From NCBI RefSeq assembly GCF_020740535.1, contig NZ_CP082362.1, positions 3,160,501 to 3,224,500 of the forward strand: 64,000 nt of DNA, read 5' to 3'. Each line of letters begins with the position of its first letter. Position 1 is the stretch's first letter. The notes below the pieces were generated by a model that searched no databases, was not told the origin of the DNA, and worked only from the letters and a program-made list of their open reading frames with translations. Origin of the DNA: Streptomyces profundus. Lineage in GTDB: Bacteria > Actinomycetota > Actinomycetes > Streptomycetales > Streptomycetaceae. The translations under genes and the position numbers were made by a program. Below are positions 16,677 through 25,905 of the stretch, piece after piece.

Positions 16677-17897
16677 TCAGTCGCTGGTCCGCACCGGCGC
16701 GTCGCTCGTCGACCAACCATTCACGAACGTGCCCTTGAGGTCGAAGATGGTGCTCGCGTTGCCGAAGCCGTCCATGAACCGGCCCGCGCCCGCGTTGAGG
16801 TTGGTGAGAACCGTGAGCCCCCCCACGCCAGCCAGGCCGCTGGTGGCACTGCCGTTGCGCATGGCGAAGCCGAACACGTCGTCGACCGCGCTCACGGTGG
16901 CGCCCCCGAGCTTCATGCCCTGCAACGCGGTCATGCCGACGAACGAACCGACGCCGAACGACAGGGCCGCGGCCGACAGCAGGAAGTTCGGGTCGGCGAG
17001 CGCCGAGGTGAAGCTTCCGGTCTCGCCCACCGCGGCGCCGTAGTTGGCCAGCACCGAGATGGCCCCCAGGGCCAGCGAGACCACGCCGAGCACCTGAAGG
17101 CCGGGGATCAGCGCCAGCAGGCCGGTGATCGAGCTGAGCAGACCGGCGATGGCACCGATCTTCGACAGGATCGGCGCCCACTCGGCGAGCAGGTCGATCA
17201 ACGCGGCGCCGAGGTCGTCGAGCAGATCGACGAAGCCGTCCATCAGATCGCCGATCGCGTCCCCGAGCGAGGACCAGAACCCCGGCTCGTTGGGCGCCAG
17301 ATCCATCGCGTTCCGCAGCCGTCCGGCGATGTTCTGGCCGGCCGCGTCGTAGTCCAGCTGGAGCCGCTGCGCCCGCTCCCTGAACTGCTGGAGCGCCGCT
17401 TCGGCGACCCGGACCGAGCTCTCCCGCCGCTCCCGCTCCTCCTCGGTGCGGTCCGCCGCCTCCTGTTCCTCGTCCGTCTCCGGCTCGGGGTCGAAGATCC
17501 CCGGGCGCGGCGGCATCCCGTCGAGGCCGGCCTGGGCGGATTCGAGCTCGGCCAGCGCCGCGGCCGCGTCCCGCTCCAGGTTGTCGGCCTGCCGCTGGAA
17601 GTCGCCCATGTCGACCAGCCAGTCGACCATCGCCCGGTGCGCGCCGCTGAACGACTGGTGCGCCTCCTCCACCTTCGGGCGGAAGTCGTCGCGCAGCATC
17701 CGCCGGAACTCCCGGGCGGTGCGTCCGCGCCACTCGCCGTCCTCCGACCCGGAGAGCACCGAACTCACCTCGCCGAGCACCTCGGCGGTGTCGCCGAACT
17801 CCCCAGAGACGGTGTCCATCGCGGTCTGGTCGCCGGGGCACGGTACGAATCCGAGCGCCGGGAAGTCGGATATGTGAGGTTCCCTCGGGAAGGTCAT
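16677..17897 (-). CDS. Putative type VII secretion substrate (WXG100-like N-domain, glycine-rich C-domain)
   Basis: The 406-residue protein starts with a helical WXG100-like region (DGEWRGRTAREFRRML), then a Glu/Arg-rich coiled coil near residues 140-190. Next come hydrophobic helices (residues ~215-330; IGAIAGLLSSITGLLALIPG) and a Gly/Ala/Ser-rich C-terminus. The layout resembles large proteins annotated as putative T7SS-secreted proteins in Streptomyces. The C-terminus has no recognised toxin domain. The 101-aa WXG100-like gene lies upstream, so the two may form an Esx-type pair. No EccC/EccD secretion genes are in the window. Confidence 0.72.
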   Translation of the reverse strand: MTFPREPHISDFPALGFVPCPGDQTAMDTVSGEFGDTAEVLGEVSSVLSGSEDGEWRGRTAREFRRMLRDDFRPKVEEAHQSFSGAHRAMVDWLVDMGDFQRQADNLERDAAAALAELESAQAGLDGMPPRPGIFDPEPETDEEQEAADRTEEERERRESSVRVAEAALQQFRERAQRLQLDYDAAGQNIAGRLRNAMDLAPNEPGFWSSLGDAIGDLMDGFVDLLDDLGAALIDLLAEWAPILSKIGAIAGLLSSITGLLALIPGLQVLGVVSLALGAISVLANYGAAVGETGSFTSALADPNFLLSAAALSFGVGSFVGMTALQGMKLGGATVSAVDDVFGFAMRNGSATSGLAGVGGLTVLTNLNAGAGRFMDGFGNASTIFDLKGTFVNGWSTSDAPVRTSD

Positions 17898-17904
17898 CTG
17901 CGTT

Positions 17905-17985
17905 GTCCCCCGTTACCGCTGTCGCTGCCGTTGCCGTTGTCGATGTCGCTGCCGATGTCGCTGCCGTTGGCGCCGATACGCCGTC
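17905..17985. repeat. Short tandem-like repeat between the two WXG100-like genes
   Basis: The gap carries imperfect copies of words such as GTCGCTGCCGTTG and GATGTCGCTGCCG in tandem. It is not clearly coding, although on the minus strand it would read as an Asn/Gly/Ser/Asp-rich linker. It may be a replication-slippage tract or the remains of a linker that once joined the two genes. Confidence 0.5.
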
Positions 17986-18004
17986 CCCACGGGTGGCGCC
18001 GCTC

Positions 18005-18310
18005 CTAGCCGGAGTTCGCCTCGTTGAGCGCCTGCGCCAGGCTGAGGTCCAGGTCGTCGAATTCCTGCTCGATCCGGGTCAGGGTGTCCGCCGCCCCCCG
18101 GGCGAACTCACCGATCTGACCGATGCCGTAGCTCCACTCGTCACCGAAGTCGCCGAGCCGGTCGGAGAGCGCCCGCACCCCGGCCGAGGCGGTGCCGACG
18201 GATTCGATCGCCTCCGCCGGGTCATCTAGGATGTCGGTGATGTGGGTCAGGTTGTTTCGCACCCGGGAGAGCACTTCACCGTCTATGTAGAGATCGCTGT
18301 CCCCGCTCAC
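18005..18310 (-). CDS. WXG100-like small protein
   Basis: The 101-residue, acidic, helical protein has two helices around DEWSYGIGQ, close to the WXG turn of Esx proteins. It is preceded by a promoter-like region and followed by the larger putative substrate. Esx-type proteins are secreted as helical-hairpin dimers by type VII systems. The WXG motif is relaxed (WSYG), so membership is likely but not certain. Confidence 0.7.
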   Translation of the reverse strand: MSGDSDLYIDGEVLSRVRNNLTHITDILDDPAEAIESVGTASAGVRALSDRLGDFGDEWSYGIGQIGEFARGAADTLTRIEQEFDDLDLSLAQALNEANSG

Positions 18311-18348
18311 GTTTCCCCCATCGGGTCATCGCCCGTCGCTCACATGAT

Positions 18349-18383
18349 CCTGTTGAGTCCCGTTGACCCTGGCTGTCAACAGG
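18349..18383. promoter_or_regulatory. Inverted repeat in the divergent 18.3-18.6 kb promoter region
   Basis: CCTGTTGA and TCAACAGG form perfect 8-bp arms separated by 19 nt, with an extra GTTGA half-site between them. It lies 38 nt upstream of the WXG100-like start and could be an operator. The remainder of the 18311-18602 gap shows no gene. Confidence 0.45.
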
Positions 18384-18602
18384 CCACATTCTAGTCAGCC
18401 TTGTGTTCCCGGCCGGGCCCCGGTTCTGTCACCGTTCGGCACCATCGCCGACCATCACCCACCCGCGCCCGCCATCGCCCGCCCGCGCCGCCACTCCGCC
18501 GGCGCGGCGCGGCCCAGCGGCGGGCGTGAAGATCATTCATGTCTTCCGCACGCTTGCCTCCCGCCTCGGTCGCCCAGCGAACCAGCACGACGAGGCGGAA
18601 CA

Positions 18603-19778
18603 ATGAGCAGCACTCCCGACACCATCGGCCGACTGGCCGGGCTGGCCGAGCCGATCGCCGCGGCACGCGCCGGCAAGCCGCTGGTGATCCAGCGGGCCCA
18701 GGAAGCGGGCGCGGCGCTCTTCGACGGGCCCGCGCCGGTGCGCGCCCCGGTGCGCCGGGGCCTGGCCGCGCTGGCCGCGCGCTGGCACGGCGTCCAGGAG
18801 CTCGTCGACGAGCACGCGGCGGCGGGCGGGGACCCGGCGCTCTGGGGGGACGAGCTCCCCGAAGAGCCCGCGCTGCGCGCGGCGGCTGCCCATGTCGATC
18901 TGCTCAGCGTCTCCCCCGCGTTGGCCGGCCGCGAGGATCTGGCGCGGCTGGTCGACGCCGGCTGGTCGACCGACGCCGTCGTGACCATCTCCCAGACGGC
19001 CGCCTTCACCGCCTTCCAGGCCCGCGCCATCCAGGGCCTGCGGCTGCTCCAGGGCCGGGCGCCGGCGGCCGGCCAGCCGCCGGCGCGGCCCACGCCGGGG
19101 CGTGGCCGGCGCAAGAGCGCGGCGCTCACCGCGTCCAACGGGCGTCCGCGCCCGGTGGAGTACACCCGCGAGTCGCTCTCCTGGACGGCATGGGTCCCGC
19201 CGGTGCCGACCGACGAGCTCACCGCCGAGCAGGAGGCGGCGTTCCAGGGCAAGACCAACGGCGAGTACTTCCGGCTGCTGGCCCGGCTGCCCGGGGTGCT
19301 GGCCGCCCGCACCGCGCTGGACGCCGCGATCTTCGCCACCCGCGAGGGCCTGCCGCGCGCCGAACGCGAACTCGCCGCCGCCGCGACCAGCAAGGTGACG
19401 GACTGCGTCTACTGCGCCTCGGTGCACGCCAGGAAGTCCGCCCAGATGTCCAAGCGCCCGGCGGACGTGGACCGCCTCCTCTCGGTCGCCCTGGAGCGGG
19501 ACGCCGACTGGCTGCCGTCGAGCACGGCGCCGCTGGCCGAGGGCCAGGACGCCCGCTGGGCGGCGATCGTCGCGTTCGCCGGGGCGCTGGCGACCACCCC
19601 GGTCTCCGCCACCACCGCGCAGGTGGACCGGCTGCGCGCCGAGGGGCTCACCGACGCCGAGTTGACCGATCTGGTGGCGGCCACCGCGTTCTTCGCCTGG
19701 CCGAACCGGCTGATGCTCAGCCTCGGCGCCCCCTACTGGCCGGCCCAGGACCAGGCCCCGTCCCCGACCTCCGCCTGA
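18603..19778 (+). CDS. CMD/alkylhydroperoxidase-fold protein (Avi_7169/Avi_7170-type fusion)
   Basis: The 391-residue protein has two carboxymuconolactone-decarboxylase-like halves. The second half holds the redox motif CVYCASVHARK (CxxC plus His) typical of AhpD-fold proteins. I recall the halves matching the CMD Avi_7170 and alkylhydroperoxidase Avi_7169 families, which are usually separate adjacent genes; here they are one protein. The ATG follows GAGGCGGA. It leads an operon with a siderophore-type ABC transporter, suggesting redox processing linked to the imported compound. Confidence 0.8.
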   Translation: MSSTPDTIGRLAGLAEPIAAARAGKPLVIQRAQEAGAALFDGPAPVRAPVRRGLAALAARWHGVQELVDEHAAAGGDPALWGDELPEEPALRAAAAHVDLLSVSPALAGREDLARLVDAGWSTDAVVTISQTAAFTAFQARAIQGLRLLQGRAPAAGQPPARPTPGRGRRKSAALTASNGRPRPVEYTRESLSWTAWVPPVPTDELTAEQEAAFQGKTNGEYFRLLARLPGVLAARTALDAAIFATREGLPRAERELAAAATSKVTDCVYCASVHARKSAQMSKRPADVDRLLSVALERDADWLPSSTAPLAEGQDARWAAIVAFAGALATTPVSATTAQVDRLRAEGLTDAELTDLVAATAFFAWPNRLMLSLGAPYWPAQDQAPSPTSA

Positions 19779-19824
19779 ACGACCCGAGACCTCCGTCTGA
19801 ACGACCCGAAACGGAACAAGCACC

Positions 19825-20907
19825 ATGAGAAAGCGCCCCGCTCGCGCCGCCACCCTCGCCGCCGCCATCGCCCTCGTGCTCTCCGCCGCGGCCTGCGGCA
19901 ACGTCACCGAGGAGTCCCCGACCTCGGAGGAGAGCGACGGGAACGAAGGATCGCTCACCGTCGTCGACGATGTCGGCCGCACCGTCGAGCTCGACGGGCC
20001 GGCCGAGCGCGCGGTCATCCTGAACAGCTACGGCAACGAGTTCGCCCAGGCCATCGGCGCCGGCGACCGGGTCGTCGGCTTCGACCGGGTCTCCGCCTCC
20101 CGGCTGCCCTATCTGGAGATAGCCGGCGACGAGATCGTCAGCGAGGACCTCCAGGAGATCAACTACGAGTCGGTCGTCCAACTCGACCCCGATGTCTTCA
20201 TCCTGCCCCGCAACGGCGCCTGGCAGGAGGCCAGCGAGCAGCTGGAGACCTTCGGCATCCCGGTGGTGGTCGCCACCGCCTGGGACTTCGATGTGTTCCA
20301 CGAGACGGTGGAACTGCTGGGCGAGGTCTTCGACGAGGAGGCGGGGGCACGGCAGGTGTCCGGCTTCTACGACGAGATCTTCGGGTTGATCACCGACCGG
20401 GTGGCCGGCACCGAACCGGTCCGCGTCTACTGGGAGACGGAACAGCCCTATCTCACCGGCCTGCCGGGATCGGGCTTCGACCAGATCATCGTGGCCGCCG
20501 GCGGCGAGAACGTCTTCGGCGATCTGGACACCGGCGGCGACGAGCAGTCCGAGACGACGGTGGACCCGGTCGCGATCCTGGAGCGCGACCCCGAGGTCGT
20601 GGTCCACGAGTTCGGCCCCTCCGCCGAGCCCACCGGCCAGGGCCGGTTCGACACCCTCGCCGACGAGCTGACCTCCCGGGCCGGCTGGGAGAACCTCTCG
20701 GCGGTCGCCGACGACCGGGTCTTCGTCACCAACGGCTGGGCCACCAGCGGCCTGTCCAAGGCCATCGGGGCGCTCTACCTGGCCAGTTGGCTGCACCCCG
20801 AGGAGTTCGCCGACATCGACCCGGGCGACTATCTCGCGCGCTGGGCCGAGGAGTTCCAGGGCGCCGACCTCCCCGACGACGACGCGTACGTCCAGAGGGT
20901 GGGCTGA
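19825..20907 (+). CDS. ABC transporter substrate-binding lipoprotein (Fe-siderophore/haem type)
   Basis: The 360-residue protein has a lipoprotein signal peptide with lipobox SAAAC (C24) and a TroA/FecB-like fold. Diagnostic segments are VVDDVGRTVELDGPAERAV, a Val/Ile-rich substrate loop and DPDVFIL. It is followed within 7 nt by its permease. It would sit on the outer face of the membrane and bind a ferric siderophore or related ligand; the ligand is not determined by sequence. Confidence 0.88.
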   Translation: MRKRPARAATLAAAIALVLSAAACGNVTEESPTSEESDGNEGSLTVVDDVGRTVELDGPAERAVILNSYGNEFAQAIGAGDRVVGFDRVSASRLPYLEIAGDEIVSEDLQEINYESVVQLDPDVFILPRNGAWQEASEQLETFGIPVVVATAWDFDVFHETVELLGEVFDEEAGARQVSGFYDEIFGLITDRVAGTEPVRVYWETEQPYLTGLPGSGFDQIIVAAGGENVFGDLDTGGDEQSETTVDPVAILERDPEVVVHEFGPSAEPTGQGRFDTLADELTSRAGWENLSAVADDRVFVTNGWATSGLSKAIGALYLASWLHPEEFADIDPGDYLARWAEEFQGADLPDDDAYVQRVG

Positions 20908-20913
20908 CCCGCG

Positions 20914-22047
20914 ATGAAGCTGTCCCCCGGCGGCCAGGCGACCGCCACCCTCCCCCCGTCGTCCCCCGCGTCCCCGGGGCCGGCCGAGAGCCAGGGCGGT
21001 CCCGGCCGGCGCTCGCGCGCCGCCTGGGCGGGCCGGCCCGCGGTGCTGTGGGCCGGCACGGTGGTGTCCGTCCTGGTCAGCGCCTGGTGCGTCACGGCGG
21101 GCACCACGAACGCCGGGCTGCTCGACGTGTGGCGCGCGATCCGACTCGCCGTCTTCGGCGGCGTGTTGACGGAGGACTTCGCCCAGACGTACTCCGTGAT
21201 CATCAACCTGCGGCTGCCGCGTGTGCTGCTGGCCTTCGCGGCCGGCGCCGCCCTCTCGCTGGCCGGCGTGGTCATGCAGGGGCTGCTCCGCAACCCGCTG
21301 GTCAGCCCGTTCACCCTCGGGGTCTCGCCGGCCGCCGCCTTCGGTGCCGCGCTGGCGATCCTGCTCACCGGCGGTTCGGCGGGCTCGGGTTCCTGGCTGG
21401 TGATCGGCAGCGCGCTCGGCACCGCGCTGGCGGTCTCGGCGCTGGTCCTGGGGCTGGCGTCGGCGAAGGCGATGTCGGCCGCGACGCTGCTTCTGCTGGG
21501 CATCGCGCTCACCCAGCTCTTCGAGGCGATGACGGCGGCGCTCCAGTTCGTCGCCGACGAGAACACCCTCCAGGCGATCGTCCGTTGGACGTTCGGCTCG
21601 GTGAACAACGCCGACTGGAACGATGTCGTGGTGGTGGGCTCGTTCACGGTGGTGGTGCTGCCGCTGCTGCTCTGGTTCAGCCGCGATCTCAACGCCATCG
21701 CGTTCGCCGGTGACGACGCCGCCAAGAGCCTGGGCGTCCATGTCACGGCGGTGCGGGTGGGGCTGATCGTGGTCTCCGTGGTGCTGGCGGCGCTGGTGGT
21801 GTCGTTCTGCGGGGTGATCGGCTTCGTCGGCCTGGTGGGCCCGCATATCGCGCGGCTGGCCATCGGCGCCGACCACCGCTATCTGCTGCCGTTCTCGTTT
21901 CTGACCGGTGGACTGCTGCTGGTGATCGCGGACACCGTGGGACGCACCGTGCTGGCGCCCTCGGTGGTCCCGGTCGGGATCGTCGTCGCCTTCATCGGCG
22001 CTCCGGTCTTCATCAACCTCATCCTGACCAGGAAGGCGGCCCAGTGA
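20914..22047 (+). CDS. FecCD-family ABC permease
   Basis: The 377-residue membrane protein has a ~30-residue low-complexity N-terminus and 9-10 hydrophobic segments. FecCD signatures are LRLPRVLLAFAAGAALSLAG, QGLLRNPLVSPFTLGV and GVIGFVGLVGPHIARL. Only one permease gene is present, so it probably works as a homodimer. The stop overlaps the ATPase start by four bases. Confidence 0.93.
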   Translation: MKLSPGGQATATLPPSSPASPGPAESQGGPGRRSRAAWAGRPAVLWAGTVVSVLVSAWCVTAGTTNAGLLDVWRAIRLAVFGGVLTEDFAQTYSVIINLRLPRVLLAFAAGAALSLAGVVMQGLLRNPLVSPFTLGVSPAAAFGAALAILLTGGSAGSGSWLVIGSALGTALAVSALVLGLASAKAMSAATLLLLGIALTQLFEAMTAALQFVADENTLQAIVRWTFGSVNNADWNDVVVVGSFTVVVLPLLLWFSRDLNAIAFAGDDAAKSLGVHVTAVRVGLIVVSVVLAALVVSFCGVIGFVGLVGPHIARLAIGADHRYLLPFSFLTGGLLLVIADTVGRTVLAPSVVPVGIVVAFIGAPVFINLILTRKAAQ

Positions 22048-22847
22048 GCCTCGATGTCGCGTCGGTCCGGTTCGCCTACCGGCGCAACCCGGTCCTTGAG
22101 GGCGTCGACCTGCGGGTCGCCGAGGGCGGCTTCTGCGCGCTGCTCGGCCCCAACGGGTCGGGGAAGTCAACCCTCGTCAAGATCATCGCCCGGGTGCTGC
22201 GACCGGCCGGCGGCGGCGTCTCGTTCGCCGGCCGGGACCTGCTGGCGGCGCCGCGCCGGGAGCACGCGCGGGTGGTCGCCTACGTTCCGCAGTCGGGCGC
22301 CACCCCGTTCGAGCAGACCGTGCGGGAGGCCGTCCTCCTCGGCCGCACCCCGCATATCGGGCTGCGGCCCACCCGGCGGGACTGGGAGACGGTGGACGCG
22401 GCGATCGAACGGCTCGGCCTGACGGAGCTGGCGGACCGCCCGCTCTCCCAACTCTCCGGCGGCCAGGCCCAACGGGTGCTGATCGCCCGCGCCCTGGCCC
22501 AGGAGCCGCGCGTGCTGCTGCTGGACGAGCCGACGTCGGCGCTCGACCTGCGGTACCAGATCGAGACGCTCCAGATCGTCCGCTCGGTGACCCGCGAGGA
22601 GGGCGTGACCGCGCTGATCGCCATCCACGACCTCAACCACGCCGCGCACTTCTGCGATCAGGCCGTGCTGTTGGACGGCGGCCGGGTCGTCGCCGACGGG
22701 CCGCCGGCCGAGGCGTTCGACGCGGCCGTGCTCAGCCGGGTGTACGGCCTCGACGTCCGGGTCTCGCAGGGGGAGACGGGCGTCGAGGTGCGGCCGGCGG
22801 CGCTGGAGAGTCCCGCTGTCACCGGTGCCGTCCGGGAGCGGGCGTGA
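22044..22847 (+). CDS. ABC transporter ATPase (FecE/FepC type)
   Basis: The 267-residue protein has Walker A GPNGSGKST, the signature LSGGQAQR, Walker B VLLLDEPT and the switch His in AIHDLNHAAHFCD. It is the energising subunit of the FecCD-type importer. The GTG start overlaps the permease stop, and its stop overlaps the next start. Confidence 0.94.
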   Translation: MSLDVASVRFAYRRNPVLEGVDLRVAEGGFCALLGPNGSGKSTLVKIIARVLRPAGGGVSFAGRDLLAAPRREHARVVAYVPQSGATPFEQTVREAVLLGRTPHIGLRPTRRDWETVDAAIERLGLTELADRPLSQLSGGQAQRVLIARALAQEPRVLLLDEPTSALDLRYQIETLQIVRSVTREEGVTALIAIHDLNHAAHFCDQAVLLDGGRVVADGPPAEAFDAAVLSRVYGLDVRVSQGETGVEVRPAALESPAVTGAVRERA

Positions 22848-24730
22848 CCGAGACGTTCGATGTGATCGTCGTCGGCGGCGGGCCGCGCGCGGTCGCCGTC
22901 GTGGAGCGGCTGACCGCCAGGCACCGGACCACCGCGCGGCCGGTGCGGGTGGCCGTGGTGGACCAGGTGGAGGTGGGCGCCGGCGCCACCTGGCGCACCG
23001 ACCAGTCCCCGCTGCTGCTCAACAACACCTACAGCGCGCACACCACCATCTACACCGACGAGTCCACGCGGATGACGGGCCCCGTGGTGCCGGGCCCCGA
23101 CCTGATCACCTGGGCCCGCGAGAGCGTCCCGCCGCCCGACCGCCCCGCCTGGGTCGCCGACGAGGCGGCCCGGCTGCGGCCCTGGTCCTATCCGACCCGC
23201 CGCATCCAGGGCGTCTACTACCGCGAGCAGTTGGCGCGCGCGGAGGAGACCGGACGGGTGGCCGTCACCCGGGTGCTCGGCACCGCCGTCGGCCTCGACC
23301 GGGACCCGGCCGGCGACCGCACCGTGCGGCTGGCCGAGGGGCGGACGCTGACCGGCCGCTTCGTGGTCCTGGCCCAGGGCATGGTCCAGGCCAAACGCTC
23401 CGCCCGGGTGCGGTCGTTGGTGACGGAGGCGCGACGTTCGGGGCTGCTCTACATCGAGCCGGGGATGCCAGCCGAACGCGACTGGGACGCGGTCCCCGCC
23501 GGCGAGACCGCGCTGGTGACCGGCCTCGGCGCGAACTTCTTCGACGTGGTCGCGCTGCTCACCGAGGGCAGGGGCGGCCGGTTCGAACCCGCCGGGGATC
23601 CGGCGCGCCCGGCCCGGCTGCGCTATCTGCCCAGCGGACGCGAGCCCCGGCTGGTCGCCGGCTCACGACGCGGACTGCCCTACCGCGCCAAGGCCGGCTA
23701 CGCCTCCGGGTTCCCGCCCCGCTACGAGCCCCGGCTGGCCACCCGCGCCTGGTTCGCCGAGGTCGCGACCGTGCCGGCGCAGGACTTCCGCCGCGCCGTC
23801 TGGCCGCAGCTCGCCAGGGAGTTCGCCTGGGCCCATCTCGCCACCCTCCTCACCCACCACCCGACGGCGGTGGTGCCGGGCGCGGGCGAACGGGAGACGT
23901 TGGACCGGCTCCGCGCCGCCGAAAGCGACGCCGAGGTCGACCGGGTCGTCGCGACCACGGTGACCTCCCCCCGTTGGCTGCTCTCCGTCGGCCGCCTCGA
24001 CCGGCCGCCGGCGCCGGGCCCGGTGGACGAGTCCACCTGGCGGGCCTGGGTCCGTGACCAGGTGAACGACGAACTGGACGCGATCCACGCCCCGCTCACC
24101 AGCCCCCGCAACGCCGTCAACCGCGCGATGGCGGCGGTGCGCGGCCCGGTGCGCGCGCTGGTCACCCGGGGTGCCCTGGACGGCGGCAGCGTGGTGGCCG
24201 ACGTCGACGGCTGGTTCACCCCGCTGGGCCTCGCCCTGGCCTCCGGTCCACCGCCGGACCGCACCGCCCGGGTGCTGGCCCTGATCGACGCCGGCGTCCT
24301 CGAACTCCTCGGCGAGTCCACCTCGGTGACCTGCGAGGACGGCGCGTTCGTCGGCAGGTCGGCCGTGCGGCGGGACGCCCCGGTGCGGGCCCGCGTCTTT
24401 GTGGAGACCCGGATGTCGAAGGGCGTGGTGACCGACACGGACGATCCACTCCTCGACGGGCTCCTCCGCGCCGGCCGCGCCCGCCTCCACCACTGGCCGA
24501 GCGACCACGGCCCACCCGTGTCCAGCGGCACCCTGGACGTGACCCCGGACGGCTTCCACCTGCTGGACGCGGCGGGCGTCCCCGACGAACGGGTGATCGT
24601 CCTGGGCATCCCCGCCGAAGCCCACCAACCCGGCTCCGCCATCGGCGCCACCCCCGGCACCCCTTCCCCCCTCCTCTCCGGCGCCGACCTGGCAGCGGCC
24701 CAGATCCTGACCAACTCCCCCGTCCCCTGA
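22844..24730 (+). CDS. Large FAD/NAD(P)-binding protein, CreE-related paralogue
   Basis: The 628-residue protein begins with a dinucleotide-binding motif VVGGGPRAVAVVER and belongs to the NAD_binding_9-type flavoproteins. It is a clear paralogue of the CreE-like protein at 55294-57321. Shared blocks are WRTDQSPLLLNNTYS against WRTDQSRHLLMNTVAS, VYTDDS/IYTDES, GLGANFFDVVALLTEGRGG and PSGREPRLVAGSRRG. CreE-type enzymes N-hydroxylate aspartate; here the ABC-importer context suggests N-oxygenation of another amine or a siderophore-like substrate. The GTG start overlaps the ATPase stop, making it the last gene of the operon. No lyase partner is adjacent. Confidence 0.8.
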   Translation: MTETFDVIVVGGGPRAVAVVERLTARHRTTARPVRVAVVDQVEVGAGATWRTDQSPLLLNNTYSAHTTIYTDESTRMTGPVVPGPDLITWARESVPPPDRPAWVADEAARLRPWSYPTRRIQGVYYREQLARAEETGRVAVTRVLGTAVGLDRDPAGDRTVRLAEGRTLTGRFVVLAQGMVQAKRSARVRSLVTEARRSGLLYIEPGMPAERDWDAVPAGETALVTGLGANFFDVVALLTEGRGGRFEPAGDPARPARLRYLPSGREPRLVAGSRRGLPYRAKAGYASGFPPRYEPRLATRAWFAEVATVPAQDFRRAVWPQLAREFAWAHLATLLTHHPTAVVPGAGERETLDRLRAAESDAEVDRVVATTVTSPRWLLSVGRLDRPPAPGPVDESTWRAWVRDQVNDELDAIHAPLTSPRNAVNRAMAAVRGPVRALVTRGALDGGSVVADVDGWFTPLGLALASGPPPDRTARVLALIDAGVLELLGESTSVTCEDGAFVGRSAVRRDAPVRARVFVETRMSKGVVTDTDDPLLDGLLRAGRARLHHWPSDHGPPVSSGTLDVTPDGFHLLDAAGVPDERVIVLGIPAEAHQPGSAIGATPGTPSPLLSGADLAAAQILTNSPVP

Positions 24731-24736
24731 GGGACT

Positions 24737-24786
24737 TCCCACACGACGGCCCGCTTCCCACGGAAGCGGGCCGGACGTCTGTGGGA
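24737..24786 (+). terminator. Strong hairpin terminator after the ABC/flavoprotein operon
   Basis: A perfect 12-bp stem (CGGCCCGCTTCC / GGAAGCGGGCCG) with a 3-nt loop is extended by outer arms TCCCACA / TGTGGGA. No U-tract follows, as is common in Streptomyces. Confidence 0.75.
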
Positions 24787-24858
24787 GGTCTCCACGGCCT
24801 GAGCCGCCCGCCGTGACCTACGCGGTCAGCGGGCATCCCCTCCGGGGGAACGCGGAGA

Positions 24859-25071
24859 TCACGTGCTCGCGAGGGCCGGGGCCCCCGACCGCGCCCCGTA
24901 GCGTTCTTCCATATCCGTGATGTGCCCGGCTCGGCGGCCCATGAGACAGACTTGGTGCGTGTGCGCCGCACTTCGTGCACCAGCTTGAATCCTCCAGCCA
25001 ACGGAACGGGCCAGGATCACCTTCTCAACGGCGGGGACGTCATCGACCGTGGCCGAACGCATGGCGAACAC
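24859..25071 (-). pseudogene. Probable GNAT acetyltransferase N-terminal remnant
   Basis: The frame starts MFAMRSATVDDVPAVEKVI, which matches the usual opening of a GNAT domain. After about 29 residues homology is lost, although a later MEERYG may be the displaced WMEERG of such proteins. A complete GNAT domain needs ~150 residues, so this is at best a relic. The rest of 24787-25182 holds nothing I can support. Confidence 0.4.
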
Positions 25072-25182
25072 GTGCTTCCACCACTCAATGCGCCTTCCCG
25101 CCCCCGCCGATGGTCAGGACGCCCCGGCGGCGGGAGCAGGCGGCTCAGTTCAACGGACCGTGTCACCCTTGGCGGCAGGTGA

Positions 25183-25788
25183 TCATTCGCCGGCCTTCCC
25201 GCTCGCGCTGGGCGTCGTGCGGAGGTAGGTGCGTTGCCACTCGGTGGAGGTCATGGTCTGGGCCGCGTCGGCCAGGGCGATGGCGGAGGGGGACTTGAGC
25301 TTGGCCCGCGTGCTGTCCACCCACTCACGGGCGTTGCTGTACCCCTGCTCCAGATATTCGATGCCCTGGAGCATGCACTCCAACTTGTCCGCGTCGTGGG
25401 CGACTTCGACCTCCAGCGAGTCCCCGGTCTCGTACTCGTCCACGATCGCCTGAATACCACTGGCCACGACCGGATGCGCGTCGGCCACCTGATCGGCGGT
25501 GACCTCCTGGTTGGAAGCCGTCGTCAGATAACGCCGACCGATCCAGGGGATGTCGCCAACCCGGGTCTCCTGACTGTCGTGGAACGTGCACATCAGGGCG
25601 ACCTTCGCCGGATCGGCGCCCTCCAACATCGCCAGCACCGAACCAATGACCGCCGTGCGAAAACTGTGCTCCGCGATCGACTCCGGCTCCTTCACCCCCA
25701 CGATCCACCAGCCACTGCGCTTACTCCGCTTCAGCGCCCCCATCTCCAACAGATAGCCCGCACATCCCCGGGCATACCGTTCCTCCAT
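25183..25788 (-). CDS. HD-domain hydrolase, YfbR-like 5'-nucleotidase type
   Basis: The 201-residue protein has the HD metal site: SIAEHSFRTA (His), TFHDSQE (HD) and VAHDADKLECML (distal Asp). These match the HD_3/YfbR dNMP phosphatase group. The ATG at MEERYARG has GAGGAGG 11 nt upstream; the longer in-frame extension is not needed. It would dephosphorylate nucleotides in the cytoplasm. It stands alone between decayed genes. Confidence 0.85.
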   Translation of the reverse strand: MEERYARGCAGYLLEMGALKRSKRSGWWIVGVKEPESIAEHSFRTAVIGSVLAMLEGADPAKVALMCTFHDSQETRVGDIPWIGRRYLTTASNQEVTADQVADAHPVVASGIQAIVDEYETGDSLEVEVAHDADKLECMLQGIEYLEQGYSNAREWVDSTRAKLKSPSAIALADAAQTMTSTEWQRTYLRTTPSASGKAGE

Positions 25789-25905
25789 ACTCGAACACCC
25801 TCCTCTTCGATCACGACCTCGACAGTCGTAAAGCCCTAACAGACCTGCTCCCGTTCTGGTTGCCCTCCGGGCAGTACCTCGCGCCATGGGCCCACCCCGA
25901 ACTGA

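Noticed and set aside
17905..17985. Possible CRISPR-like repeat
   Set aside because: Repeats are short, tandem without spacers and imperfect; no cas genes are present.
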